From: Bradyrhizobium sp.
Lineage (GTDB): Bacteria > Pseudomonadota > Alphaproteobacteria > Rhizobiales > Xanthobacteraceae
Assembly (NCBI RefSeq): GCF_016213215.1
Contig: NZ_JACRAW010000077.1
Coordinates: 62,001 to 126,000, forward strand
Reading direction: 5' to 3'
DNA: 64,000 nt
Below, piece by piece: positions 22,200 to 31,086 of this stretch (the stretch's first letter is position 1; every line of letters begins with the position of its first letter). The notes beneath the pieces were generated by a model that was not told the DNA's origin, did not search any database, and saw nothing but the letters and a program-made list of their open reading frames with translations. Both the position numbers and the translations under genes were made by a program.

Positions 22200-22319
22200 T
22201 CAGATCAGGAGCAGGTAGATCAGCGCGACAAGAGCCGCGCCGATACCGGCAGCGATAAGGGCGTAGTCGGTATGGGTGTCGTTCTGCAGATCGAACGAGG
22301 ATCGGTCATTCTTCGGCAT
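22200..22319 (-). CDS. Putative 39-aa single-TM microprotein with Flp-pilin-like core
   Basis: Translated by hand from the minus strand: MPKNDRSSFDLQNDTHTDYALIAAGIGAALVALIYLLLI*. About 76% GC3 by my count; one TM helix. Below the 60-aa cutoff of the supplied track; no strong Shine-Dalgarno seen. Confidence 0.4.
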   Translation of the reverse strand: MPKNDRSSFDLQNDTHTDYALIAAGIGAALVALIYLLLI

Positions 22320-22473
22320 GAGGAAGGTCTAGGCCAGGGACGGTCCGCCGCCGTGTGAAGCAAATCACACAGCAGCGAATTTTTCGGCCCTGATGGGAAC
22401 AAAATAGTGGGTTAAGGGTCGTCTAAGACTCCCGACCGGAGAGAAACCGGAAAAGAATAGGCGAGGCGAGACT

Positions 22474-22680
22474 ATGCGACAGGAGGCGCAGTCCTGGCGG
22501 TCGGAACAGGGTAGCCGGCTGTGGCTGGCGATGCTGGTTGGCGCCATGCAGGAGGGGGCTGGTTTGCAACCCGGGCTGGACTTGAGTTCGCCTGCTGCGC
22601 TGGAACAACTGCGCATGCAGCTTTCGCTCCCGGCTTCGCTTCGCTCTTACCCGACCTCCATCTACAGCTTCAGGAACTAG
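22474..22680 (+). CDS. Small hypothetical ORF (68 aa), uncertain
   Basis: ATG ORF in an otherwise unassigned gap between dnaB and cfa; no recognisable domain. Confidence 0.3.
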   Translation: MRQEAQSWRSEQGSRLWLAMLVGAMQEGAGLQPGLDLSSPAALEQLRMQLSLPASLRSYPTSIYSFRN

Positions 22681-22683
22681 CCG

Positions 22684-23934
22684 CTATTCGCCGGCGAGCT
22701 TGAGCCTAGGCCAGCTGCCGCTCTCGACCTCGCGGAGTCTTGCCTCTTCAAGCGCGATGTAGTCGCGTGTTATCGGCACCACCCCCTGCCGCTTGGTGAG
22801 CTGGATCTGGAAATTCATCATGTTCTGCTTTCGGAACGCCATCTCCGAGGCCGCAAGGTAGAACTCCCACATCCGCGCGAAGCGCTCGTCATACAGTTGC
22901 ACCGCTTCCTCGCGCCGCGCCATGAAACGCTCCCGCCAGGCTTTCAGCGTCTCCGCATAGTGCTGCCGCAGGATTTCGATGTCGCAGACCAGGAGGCCCG
23001 CACGCTCGATGGCCGGCAGCACCTCCGACAGGGCAGGGATGTAGCCGCCGGGGAAAATGTACTTCGCGATCCACGGATTGGTGGAATCGGGGCCCTCCGA
23101 ACGGCCGATGGAATGCAGGACCATGATGCCGTTGTCGGTGAGCAGCTCGGCGCACGTCTTGAAATAGGTGTCGTAGAAGTTGACCCCGACATGCTCGAAC
23201 ATGCCGACCGAGACGATGCGGTCGAACGGCCCTTTCACGTCGCGATAATCCTGCAGGAGGAACTTCGCCGATTGGGCGAGTCCCTTTTCGGCCGCACGCG
23301 CGTTCGAGACCTGCAGTTGCTCCATCGAAAGCGTGACGCCGGTAACGTTGGCCCCGCACATCTCCGCCAGATAGAGACCGAGGCCGCCCCAGCCCGAGCC
23401 GATGTCGAGCACGCGGTCGCCGCGGCTGATCAGGAGCTTTGCCGCGAAGTGGCGCTTCTTGGCCAGCTGCGCATCGTCGAGCGAGGCATCCGGCGTTTCG
23501 AAATAGGCGCAGCTGTATTGCCGGTCGGCATCGAGGAACAGGGAATAGAGCCGTGCGTCGAGATCGTAGTGGTGGGAGACGTTGTTGCGGGAACGGCGGC
23601 GTGGATTGAACTGCCGGATGTGCCGCGTCCTGTAGCGCAGCCACCATTGCGGCTTTGCCCAGTGCGGCAGCACATCGTGCTGATCGAAAAGGACCGCGAT
23701 TGCATCTGCAATCGTGCCGTGTTCGACGACGAAGCTGCCATCCATATAGGCTTCGCCCAGCGCAAGCTCCGGATTAAGGAGAATCTTGCGTTGCGAGTAC
23801 TTTGTCCGGAAGCGCACTGCCACCGGCGCCCCGGTTCCGTCCCCGAGCCTTAGCCTTTCACCGCTTGCCGTTATTACGGTCATTGAGCCGCGGCGAATGA
23901 ACTGAGCAAGAAACTTGCGCAACAAACGGTCCAT
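22684..23934 (-). CDS. cfa: Cyclopropane-fatty-acyl-phospholipid synthase family (SAM-dependent methyltransferase)
   Basis: VSHHYDLDARLYSLFLDADRQYSCAYF, VLDIGSGWGGLGLYLAE, VSVGMFEHVGVNFYDTYF; start at MDRLLRKFLAQ. Confidence 0.93.
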   Translation of the reverse strand: MDRLLRKFLAQFIRRGSMTVITASGERLRLGDGTGAPVAVRFRTKYSQRKILLNPELALGEAYMDGSFVVEHGTIADAIAVLFDQHDVLPHWAKPQWWLRYRTRHIRQFNPRRRSRNNVSHHYDLDARLYSLFLDADRQYSCAYFETPDASLDDAQLAKKRHFAAKLLISRGDRVLDIGSGWGGLGLYLAEMCGANVTGVTLSMEQLQVSNARAAEKGLAQSAKFLLQDYRDVKGPFDRIVSVGMFEHVGVNFYDTYFKTCAELLTDNGIMVLHSIGRSEGPDSTNPWIAKYIFPGGYIPALSEVLPAIERAGLLVCDIEILRQHYAETLKAWRERFMARREEAVQLYDERFARMWEFYLAASEMAFRKQNMMNFQIQLTKRQGVVPITRDYIALEEARLREVESGSWPRLKLAGE

Positions 23935-24219
23935 CGAAACCACCCCGTCGAGCGAACTCGAAAAGATGCGACAACCCGGCCGCCACACGACGCCCCCGGA
24001 GCGCCTTTGTTCCCAGGGCACCTTGTATTAAAGATAATCATGGGGTTCCGTCCTTGACTAGTCCCTCGCCACAAAGCAGACATTTCGAAATGTCGTGAGC
24101 ACGTGCACAATGCACGAGCATGCTTCCCTTCACGGGATAATCCGGTAAAAGGTGAACCGCTCCAGCGCCGCCCCGCGCGCCGGCTGGGAAACGATTTCCG
24201 GATCTGGAGAAAACGGGAA

Positions 24220-25215
24220 ATGTCGAGCCGAGCGCTCAGTTTAGCGACGGTCTTGCTTCTGATCGGCTGCGCCGTGGCCGAGCGCGCGTGGGCTCAGGCC
24301 ACGAACCTGGAGGCCGGAAAAACCCCTTCCCAGCTCTTCGCCCAGACCTGCAACGCCTGTCACAAGAGTCCTCGCGGATTGTTGAAGTCGGTGCCGGCGA
24401 GTTCCCTGCCGGGGTTCCTGCGCCAGCACTACACCACCAGTTCCGACATGGCGGGGGTACTTGCTTCCTACCTCGTCTCCAACGGTGCGACGGATACCCG
24501 CTATAGCGGCGGGCAACCGCCGAAAGGAGGCAAGGAGGCCAATTCCAGCGCAGCCCCGAGCGGAGCGCCTGATCAACTCGATCGCTCCGGACGCCGTCAG
24601 AATCCGCGGCCACCCCAGGACGTGGCAGGGTCGGAGGAATCCAAGCCCGACGCCGAGACGGCTCAGGCCAAGCGGCAGGCGCGGCCGGGCGCGGCGCAGG
24701 AGGGCGCCAAGGAGATTCCGGCCGAGGCAGCGAACGAACGTGGTCCCGACGGTCGCAAGCTTTCCGCCAAGCAGAAGCTGAGCAAGCGCAGCAAGCCGGG
24801 AGGCGAAGAGGCCGCCAAGAGCGAGGCGGCCAAGCAAAGCCCACCCGCGGCCGATGAAAAGCCGAAGAACGAGACCACCAAGGTCGAGACCGGCAAGGAC
24901 GAGGGCAAGGCGGAGAGCACAAAGCCTGCCCTCGAGACCAAGCCTGACGCTGCGAAGACCGAGCCCGGCAAATCGGAATCGGCCAAGGCCGAACCGCCCA
25001 AGGAGGGGACTCCGATATTGCGGCCCGACCCCGTGCCGCCCGTGACGCCCGCGTCCACGGCCCCTGCCAAGCCGCTTGAATCCGCGGCCGCCAGCGGCAG
25101 CGCCGAACCAGCGGTAACGAAGGCGCCAGAGCCTTCTCCCGCGGTTGCGGCCTCAGCACCGCCGTCGCCACCCGTCGCTCCTGCTGGTCCTCCGGCACCC
25201 CCGATCTCCCAATAA
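24220..25215 (+). CDS. Uncharacterised exported protein with one c-type haem motif (CNACH) and long K/E/P-rich tail
   Basis: Signal-like N-terminus MSSRALSLATVLLLIGCAVAERAWA; SQLFAQTCNACHKSPRGLL; about 230-residue low-complexity charged/proline tail. Confidence 0.75.
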   Translation: MSSRALSLATVLLLIGCAVAERAWAQATNLEAGKTPSQLFAQTCNACHKSPRGLLKSVPASSLPGFLRQHYTTSSDMAGVLASYLVSNGATDTRYSGGQPPKGGKEANSSAAPSGAPDQLDRSGRRQNPRPPQDVAGSEESKPDAETAQAKRQARPGAAQEGAKEIPAEAANERGPDGRKLSAKQKLSKRSKPGGEEAAKSEAAKQSPPAADEKPKNETTKVETGKDEGKAESTKPALETKPDAAKTEPGKSESAKAEPPKEGTPILRPDPVPPVTPASTAPAKPLESAAASGSAEPAVTKAPEPSPAVAASAPPSPPVAPAGPPAPPISQ

Positions 25216-25276
25216 TCCGCTGGTCAGCGGCGCCGCACCGACGTCGCCCCGCCTTGACCGTCTCTGGAGTATTGCT

Positions 25277-25293
25277 CTAGAGTAATGCTCTAG
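25277..25293. promoter_or_regulatory. Candidate TetR operator upstream of the TetR/thioesterase operon
   Basis: CTAGAG-TAATG-CTCTAG, perfect 6-bp arms, 14 nt upstream of the TetR ATG. Confidence 0.6.
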
Positions 25294-25306
25294 GAGGTGG
25301 CCAGCG

Positions 25307-25915
25307 ATGAAGCCTAGAGTACGAGAGGACCTGCTGGCGGCGGGATTGGCGGTGTTCGATCGCGACGGCTTCGACGGCGCGACCGTAGCCGCCATTCGCG
25401 CGCGGGCGCGTGCCTCGAACGGCAGCTTCTTCCATTTCTTTGCCTCCAAGAAAGAACTCGGCGGCGCCTTGCTTCTCAAGGTGCTGCAGCACTACCACAC
25501 CGAGGTGCTGGCGGCGCTCGATCCAGCTTCAGGCGCGCGGGAGGGCATTGACCGGCTGATCCGGGCCCATCTGGATTTCGTCGTGAGCAACCGCCGCGAG
25601 GCGCGTTATCTGTTCGAGATTTCGCGCAGCGAGTGGGGGGAGGTGGTTCGCGATGCGCAACGAGCGCAAAACGCGCGCCTGCTCGACGGCATCGAGCGCT
25701 GGCGCGCGCCGCTGGTTAGGCGCGGCGAGTTGCTGCCGCTGCCCTCGGTGATGTTCGTCAGCCAGCTCATCGGACCCGCACAGATCTTTTGCCGCGCTTT
25801 CCTGTCGGGCCGCGACCGCGCCGATCCGCGGTCACAGGCCGAGACCCTGGTTGCCTGCGCGATCCGGGCGTTGGCACCTCCCCAACCGAAAGAGATGACC
25901 GGAGCTGCATCATGA
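25307..25915 (+). CDS. TetR/AcrR family transcriptional regulator
   Basis: N-terminal HTH VREDLLAAGLAVFDRDGFDGATVAAIRARARASNGSFFHFFASKKELGGALLL. Confidence 0.92.
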   Translation: MKPRVREDLLAAGLAVFDRDGFDGATVAAIRARARASNGSFFHFFASKKELGGALLLKVLQHYHTEVLAALDPASGAREGIDRLIRAHLDFVVSNRREARYLFEISRSEWGEVVRDAQRAQNARLLDGIERWRAPLVRRGELLPLPSVMFVSQLIGPAQIFCRAFLSGRDRADPRSQAETLVACAIRALAPPQPKEMTGAAS

Positions 25916-26358
25916 CCGCAATCGCGCTCGATCCTGATTTCACGCCGATCGCCGAACGCATCCGCGACAATGTCAGCCGGCAGGGCTTCATGAACCTGGT
26001 CGGGGCGGAATTGACCGAGCTGTTGCGCGGTGGATGCACGCTTGCCGTGACGCGCCGGCCCGAACTGTTGCAGCAGTACGGCTTCTTTCATGGCGGCGTG
26101 ACCGCCTTTCTGGTCGACAACGCGACCACGATCGCGGCCGCGACATCGCGCGGGCAGGCGGCGCTGACGGCGGAGTACAAGCTAAACCTTTTGTCGCCAG
26201 CCGACGGTGAGCGGCTGATCTGCCGGGCGCGGGTGATCAAGCCGGGACGCCAGGTCGCTGTGGTGGCAGCGGACGTATTCTGCCTTTGCAACGGAGTAGA
26301 AAAGCACACGGCGACCGCACTCGCGTCGATCGCGATGCTCAACCAGGAGCTCTCCTGA
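25912..26358 (+). CDS. PaaI-type hot-dog thioesterase
   Basis: QYGFFHGGVTAFLVDNATTIAA hot-dog fold motif; ATGA overlap with the preceding TetR gene. Confidence 0.88.
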   Translation: MTAIALDPDFTPIAERIRDNVSRQGFMNLVGAELTELLRGGCTLAVTRRPELLQQYGFFHGGVTAFLVDNATTIAAATSRGQAALTAEYKLNLLSPADGERLICRARVIKPGRQVAVVAADVFCLCNGVEKHTATALASIAMLNQELS

Positions 26359-26362
26359 CGAA

Positions 26363-26393
26363 CAAGAGCCCGGCCTCGTGGGCCGGGCTCTTG
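26363..26393. terminator. Bidirectional terminator hairpin between the thioesterase gene and rplI
   Basis: caagagcccggcc-tcgtg-ggccgggctcttg, perfect 13-bp stem and 5-nt loop between convergent genes. Confidence 0.8.
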
Positions 26394-26415
26394 CAGGATG
26401 TCTGGAAATAAAGCG

Positions 26416-27021
26416 TTACTGCTGTGGCGCGGTCGCCGGTGCGGGCTCAACCTCGTCTTCGTGCTGCGCTTCCGGATCGAAGAATTCGCCGGCCGCAGCA
26501 AGCGCCTCGGCGGCGGCATCCTTGTCTTCCTGGCGCAGGCTGATGTCCTCGCCGCGGTTGATGCGATCGGCCTCTTCGACGCTGCGCGCGACCGTCACAG
26601 TCACGTTGACGTCGACCTCCGGGTGCACCGCGATCGTAATCGTGTGCCGGCCGATGGTCTTGATCGGCGCATCGAGCTGCACCTGCGGACGGGCCAGCGT
26701 GACGCCGCTGGCTTCGAAGGAGACGACGATGTCGCGCACCGTGACCGAGCCAAACAGCTGGCCGGACTCGGAAGCCTGGCGGAGGACGACGATGTTGCGG
26801 CCCTCGATCTTCTCCGCGACCTTGGCCGCTTCGCCCTTGGCCTCGAGGTTTCGGACCTCGAGTTCGGCCTTCATGCCTTCGAATCTGGCCTTGTTTTCGG
26901 TGGTGGCGCGCAGCGCCTTGCCGCGCTTGAGGAGGAAATTGCGGGCATAGCCGTCGCGCACGCGCACGACTTCGCCCATCTGGCCGAGCTTGGCCACGCG
27001 TTCCAGCAAAATGACTTCCAT
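26416..27021 (-). CDS. rplI: 50S ribosomal protein L9
   Basis: [40 protein letters not shown]; start corrected from 27159; C-terminal acidic extension. Confidence 0.97.
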   Translation of the reverse strand: MEVILLERVAKLGQMGEVVRVRDGYARNFLLKRGKALRATTENKARFEGMKAELEVRNLEAKGEAAKVAEKIEGRNIVVLRQASESGQLFGSVTVRDIVVSFEASGVTLARPQVQLDAPIKTIGRHTITIAVHPEVDVNVTVTVARSVEEADRINRGEDISLRQEDKDAAAEALAAAGEFFDPEAQHEDEVEPAPATAPQQ

Positions 27022-27067
27022 GATGATTCTCCTTCTGAACGGATGTGAGCTGGTTGGAGGTTGAGAT

Positions 27068-28042
27068 TCAGGGTGTTGGCAGCGGTGGCGGCCGCCCGCG
27101 CAGGAAACGTTCGCGAAAGCCGAACACGGCGTCCGCAAGCCCGAGGAGCACCACGGCAAGCACGGGCCAGACGAACATCACGACGATGGCGTAAGCCGAG
27201 CCGAGCCAGAACGGACGGCTCTTCAACGCGAGCGTCAACGTGTGCAGCACGGCGAAGCCGGTTATCGCATAGGCCATCATCAGCGACGTCGTGACGATCT
27301 CGGCGAAGATCGCAACCAGCCCGCCGGTGAAGCAGAAGGCGATTGCAAGACACAGGACCGCAAGCGTCATTCGCGGCAGGGTCACCGTTTTCAGGTCCGG
27401 CCACGGACGGCGCAGCCGTCCCGAGGTCGCCGTCACCTTGGCGGCGAGCCAGAGGTTCAGCGTGAGCGTTGTCACGCCGGACATGGCGAGCAGGATGGGC
27501 ACGACTGCGACGAGGGCATGGACGGCCGGATCGTCTTCGCCGATCGCGGACTTGGTGACGGCCCGGAGCGAATGCGCAAAACTGCGTCGTAAGGTGCCGC
27601 TGATCGTGGTGGCGTCGCTGCCGAGGCTGAGCAATGACGCCATCGTAACCAGCGCGGCGAGCGCGGTGATCCAGAGCAGGATGCGTCCGATCGGGTACCA
27701 TTCGAGCTCCGGCGCGACCGCAGGCGCACCTTCGTCGGGCCCCGGAGTGCCGAACGACGGCCGGCCGAGCAGGGCAAGATGTCCAAGCCACCAGGCGGGC
27801 AGTGCGACGGAAAGGCCGAAGGCTATCGAGATAGGCAGGCCGAAGGCGGCGCCGAGCCCAAGCATAGCGAGGAGACCGCCGGTGATGACGCAGAACGATC
27901 CCCACCCAAGCGCCGCCACCATGAGCGGCATCGGCGCCAAACAAATCAAGACGAGCGAGATCAGCGCGCCCGAGGTGATCGAGGCGAACATCAGCGCCGA
28001 AGCGCAGCCGGCGATGAGGGCAACGAGAATCGTTCCAATCAT
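27068..28042 (-). CDS. DUF2232-like multi-TM membrane protein
   Basis: About 8 TM segments; located between rpsR and rplI, the usual alphaproteobacterial position of the DUF2232 gene. Confidence 0.8.
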   Translation of the reverse strand: MIGTILVALIAGCASALMFASITSGALISLVLICLAPMPLMVAALGWGSFCVITGGLLAMLGLGAAFGLPISIAFGLSVALPAWWLGHLALLGRPSFGTPGPDEGAPAVAPELEWYPIGRILLWITALAALVTMASLLSLGSDATTISGTLRRSFAHSLRAVTKSAIGEDDPAVHALVAVVPILLAMSGVTTLTLNLWLAAKVTATSGRLRRPWPDLKTVTLPRMTLAVLCLAIAFCFTGGLVAIFAEIVTTSLMMAYAITGFAVLHTLTLALKSRPFWLGSAYAIVVMFVWPVLAVVLLGLADAVFGFRERFLRGRPPPLPTP

Positions 28043-28171
28043 CAGCTGTCCCGCCCCTTTCGAGCGGTTAGAGGTCTAAGGACCCCAACCATCGGCGACC
28101 GGACGACCCGGACGCCTTATGAAGGTTGTTGCGGGCGGCAGCGGTGAGGCCGCCGCCCCGAATGCAAAATG

Positions 28172-28411
28172 TTACCGGATCACGTAGGGCAGAAGGCCGA
28201 GGAAACGCGCGCGCTTGATGGCGCGGGCAAGTTCACGCTGCTTCTTGGCCGATACGGCGGTGATGCGGCTCGGCACGATCTTGCCGCGCTCGGAAACGTA
28301 CCGCATCAAAAGCTTGGAATCCTTGTAGTCGATCTTCGGCGCGTTCTGACCCGTGAACGGGCAGCTCTTGCGGCGACGGAAAAACGGACGGCGTGCACCA
28401 GGTTCAGCCAT
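28172..28411 (-). CDS. rpsR: 30S ribosomal protein S18
   Basis: [71 protein letters not shown]. Confidence 0.98.
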   Translation of the reverse strand: MAEPGARRPFFRRRKSCPFTGQNAPKIDYKDSKLLMRYVSERGKIVPSRITAVSAKKQRELARAIKRARFLGLLPYVIR

Positions 28412-28416
28412 TGTTC

Positions 28417-28896
28417 TTACTCCTCGTCCGTCGTCGGCGTTTCGGCATCTTCACGCGGCCGTCGCGGGCCGCGGTCGCCGCGGAAGCCACCGCCGTCACG
28501 CTCGCCGCGGAAGCCACCGCCCTCGCGGTCGCCACGGAAGCCACCGCCACGGTCGTCCCGCTCGCGGTCACGGTCCGCCTTGCGCATCATCGCCGACGGG
28601 CCTTCTTCAAGTTCCTCGACGCGAACGCTGAGATAGCGGATCACGTCCTCGCTGATGCGCTCCTGGCGCTCGATCTCGGCAATCGCGGCCGCCGGCGCAT
28701 CGATGTTCATCAGCACGAAATGCGCCTTCCGGTTCTTGTTGATCCGGTAGGTGAGCGAGCGCACGCCCCAGTTTTCCGTCTTGGTGACCTTGCCGCCCAA
28801 ACCTTCGACGACCCCGGTCACCTGGGTGGTCAACTCCTCGACCTGCTGAGGGCTCGCGTCCTGGCGCGCGAGAAAAACATGCTCGTAAAGAGGCAT
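28417..28896 (-). CDS. rpsF: 30S ribosomal protein S6 with RG/GGFRGxR-repeat C-terminal tail
   Basis: [66 protein letters not shown]; tail [29 protein letters not shown]. Confidence 0.97.
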   Translation of the reverse strand: MPLYEHVFLARQDASPQQVEELTTQVTGVVEGLGGKVTKTENWGVRSLTYRINKNRKAHFVLMNIDAPAAAIAEIERQERISEDVIRYLSVRVEELEEGPSAMMRKADRDRERDDRGGGFRGDREGGGFRGERDGGGFRGDRGPRRPREDAETPTTDEE

Positions 28897-28900
28897 GGTG

Positions 28901-28961
28901 TCCTTTCCTATACGGTTGGCGCTTCACCCGGCGACAAGCCCTTCGAGACCTTCGGAAAGGA
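28901..28961 (-). promoter_or_regulatory. Putative structured 5' leader of rpsF occluding the Shine-Dalgarno
   Basis: On the minus strand TCCTTTCC (28961-28954) is perfectly complementary to GGAAAGGA (28908-28901), which is the likely Shine-Dalgarno immediately upstream of the rpsF ATG; CCG triplets lie in the 45-nt loop. Confidence 0.5.
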
Positions 28962-29202
28962 CTCGGGATAAGCTCAGAAGGCGGGAACACGGGACGACGA
29001 GCCGACTGGCCCTGCCACATCAAAATCGCCGATGAGGTGAAATTGCTGAGACCGTCCGTTCAGCTCCCGGCCGGGATCTGCGGATGGCGCGCTTTATACG
29101 CATTTTATGGCCGATGGCAAGCTATCCGGTCGGCTGTCTCGCCAGGAGACCGCACCCTGGAACGACCCGCTTCTCCTCCCTTATCCCTCCCTTGACTCCT
29201 TG

Positions 29203-29219
29203 TTTGTATGGCATACAAA
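29203..29219. promoter_or_regulatory. Candidate TetR operator upstream of the TetR/desaturase operon
   Basis: TTTGTATG-G-CATACAAA, perfect 8-bp arms around 1 nt; 19 nt upstream of the TetR ATG and next to a TTGACT hexamer at 29192. Confidence 0.65.
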
Positions 29220-29238
29220 GAGGTATCTGGAGGTTCCT

Positions 29239-29961
29239 ATGGCAGCCGAGCCTGTCCGAACTCCTTCCGAAATACCGGCTGGCAATCCGAAGCATGCCGC
29301 CCGTGCCACGCGCCCGGCCGGCCGCAAAACGCGCTCGCTGCTGCTGGATGCCGCCAGCCCTTTGTTCAAGGAGCGCGGGCTGGCGGGCACCTCGATCGCC
29401 GACATCGCCACAGCCGCGGACGCCTTTCCGAGCCAGATCACCTACTACTTCCGCACCAAGGAAGCGCTGTTCGTCGAGTGTGCCTGCCGTGACATGCTCT
29501 ACGTGGCGCGTGCGGCCGAACAGGCGGCGCTCAAAGCGCGCACGCCGCGGGACTACACGCGCGCACTCGTCGAGACCGTGACATCGACCGATTCTGTGTC
29601 CTTCTTTGCCGAAGCCCTGACTCTGACTCGGCGCCGCCAGGATCTCGCACCGCTGGTCGAGCGCACGATCGGGCGATTGCACAGCGAAGGGCTGCGGGCC
29701 TACGCGGGTCAGATCGAGCGGCACGGCTGGCGCAGCCTGCGCGATCCGGATGCGACCTCGCGGCGGTTCTGGGCGGTTGCGATCGGAGTGATCCTTGAAG
29801 GCTACGCGATCGGACGCTCGCCGGACCAGCTGTGCGAGGAGATGCTGCGCGCGATAGGTGAGCAGGCAGCGACCGCCTCCATGAGCGACAGCGCGCCCTT
29901 GCGGCTCGTCGATCGCGACGCATCGCCCTCAATATCGCCCGACGGGGAGACTTCGTCATGA
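29239..29961 (+). CDS. TetR/AcrR family transcriptional regulator
   Basis: HTH GRKTRSLLLDAASPLFKERGLAGTSIADIATAADAFPSQITYYFRTKEALFVE; start at MAAEPVR. Confidence 0.92.
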   Translation: MAAEPVRTPSEIPAGNPKHAARATRPAGRKTRSLLLDAASPLFKERGLAGTSIADIATAADAFPSQITYYFRTKEALFVECACRDMLYVARAAEQAALKARTPRDYTRALVETVTSTDSVSFFAEALTLTRRRQDLAPLVERTIGRLHSEGLRAYAGQIERHGWRSLRDPDATSRRFWAVAIGVILEGYAIGRSPDQLCEEMLRAIGEQAATASMSDSAPLRLVDRDASPSISPDGETSS

Positions 29962-30983
29962 CCGCACTTCGCATTCGTGCCCGCGATTTCCTGACCGAAG
30001 ATCAACTCATCGCCGTTCGGCAGCGTTCGACCTGGAAAGGCATCGCGTTGATTGCCCATGCGTGGGCCTTGATATTGGGTGCGATCGCGCTGGTGGCATG
30101 GTGGCCCAATCCGCTGACCTATCTGTTTGCGGTAGCGATCATCGGCTCGCGCCAGCTCGGGCTTGCGATCCTGATGCATGACGGTGCGCACGGATGTCTT
30201 TCGGCAGACGAGAAGACCAATTCGGCCCTGAGTCAGTGGCTCTGCGCCTACCCGATTTTCGCCGAGACGCGCGCCTATCGGCGCTATCACTTGCAGCACC
30301 ATGTGCGGACGCAGCAGGAGGATGATCCCGATCTCGTTTTGTCGGCACCTTTTCCGATCACGAGGACGAGCTACCGCCGCAAGTTCATTCGGGATATCAC
30401 GGGACAAACCGGTTATCAGCAGCGCAAGGCGCAGTTGCTCAACGCACTCGGGCCGAAGGAATGGTCGTTCCAGCAACGCGCCGCACAATTCTGGGAGAAG
30501 CTCGGGCCACAGTTCGTCGTCAATGCCGGCATGTTTGCCGGGCTGGCAGCTGCAGGCGTGTGGTGGGCCTACCCGTTGTTATGGCTTGTTCCGCTCCTCA
30601 CCTGGATGATGGTCATCACCCGTATCCGCAACATCGCCGAGCACGCCGTTGTTCCCGACAGTGGTGATCCGTTGCGCAATACCCGCACCACGCACGCGAA
30701 CTTCCTCGAGCGGCTGTTCATCGCGCCTTATTATGTGAACTACCACCTCGAGCATCACCTGCTGTTCTATGTGCCATGCTACAACCTGCCGCGGGTGCAC
30801 CGCATTCTCAGCGCAAGCAGGCATGCAGCCCGGATGGAGGTGCAGCCGAACTACCTTGCCGTACTGCGGCTCGCGACCGCCAAACCTGACCACCAGGATC
30901 GTCCGGGGCAGTTGGTCAACAGTGCGCGCCGGGCGAGTGCGGGAGCGGAAGTAGGCGCCGATCAGACGGCTGCCGGTTTCTAG
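29958..30983 (+). CDS. Fatty acid desaturase family membrane protein
   Basis: Three His boxes: HDGAH, HLQHH, HLEHH; several TM segments; ATGA overlap with the TetR gene. Confidence 0.92.
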   Translation: MTALRIRARDFLTEDQLIAVRQRSTWKGIALIAHAWALILGAIALVAWWPNPLTYLFAVAIIGSRQLGLAILMHDGAHGCLSADEKTNSALSQWLCAYPIFAETRAYRRYHLQHHVRTQQEDDPDLVLSAPFPITRTSYRRKFIRDITGQTGYQQRKAQLLNALGPKEWSFQQRAAQFWEKLGPQFVVNAGMFAGLAAAGVWWAYPLLWLVPLLTWMMVITRIRNIAEHAVVPDSGDPLRNTRTTHANFLERLFIAPYYVNYHLEHHLLFYVPCYNLPRVHRILSASRHAARMEVQPNYLAVLRLATAKPDHQDRPGQLVNSARRASAGAEVGADQTAAGF

Positions 30984-31016
30984 GCGCGCTCCTCAGCCCC
31001 CGGACCCGACCGCGGC

Positions 31017-31045
31017 TTGACATCCCGGCCCCGGTCAGTGTCTTA
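31017..31045 (+). promoter_or_regulatory. Possible promoter of fabD
   Basis: Perfect TTGACA -35 at 31017, 17-bp spacer, weak -10 GTCTTA at 31040; about 40 nt upstream of fabD. Confidence 0.35.
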
Positions 31046-31086
31046 CCGCCAAAGTTTCACGGACTTTGGACGTTCAGGGAGCGCCG

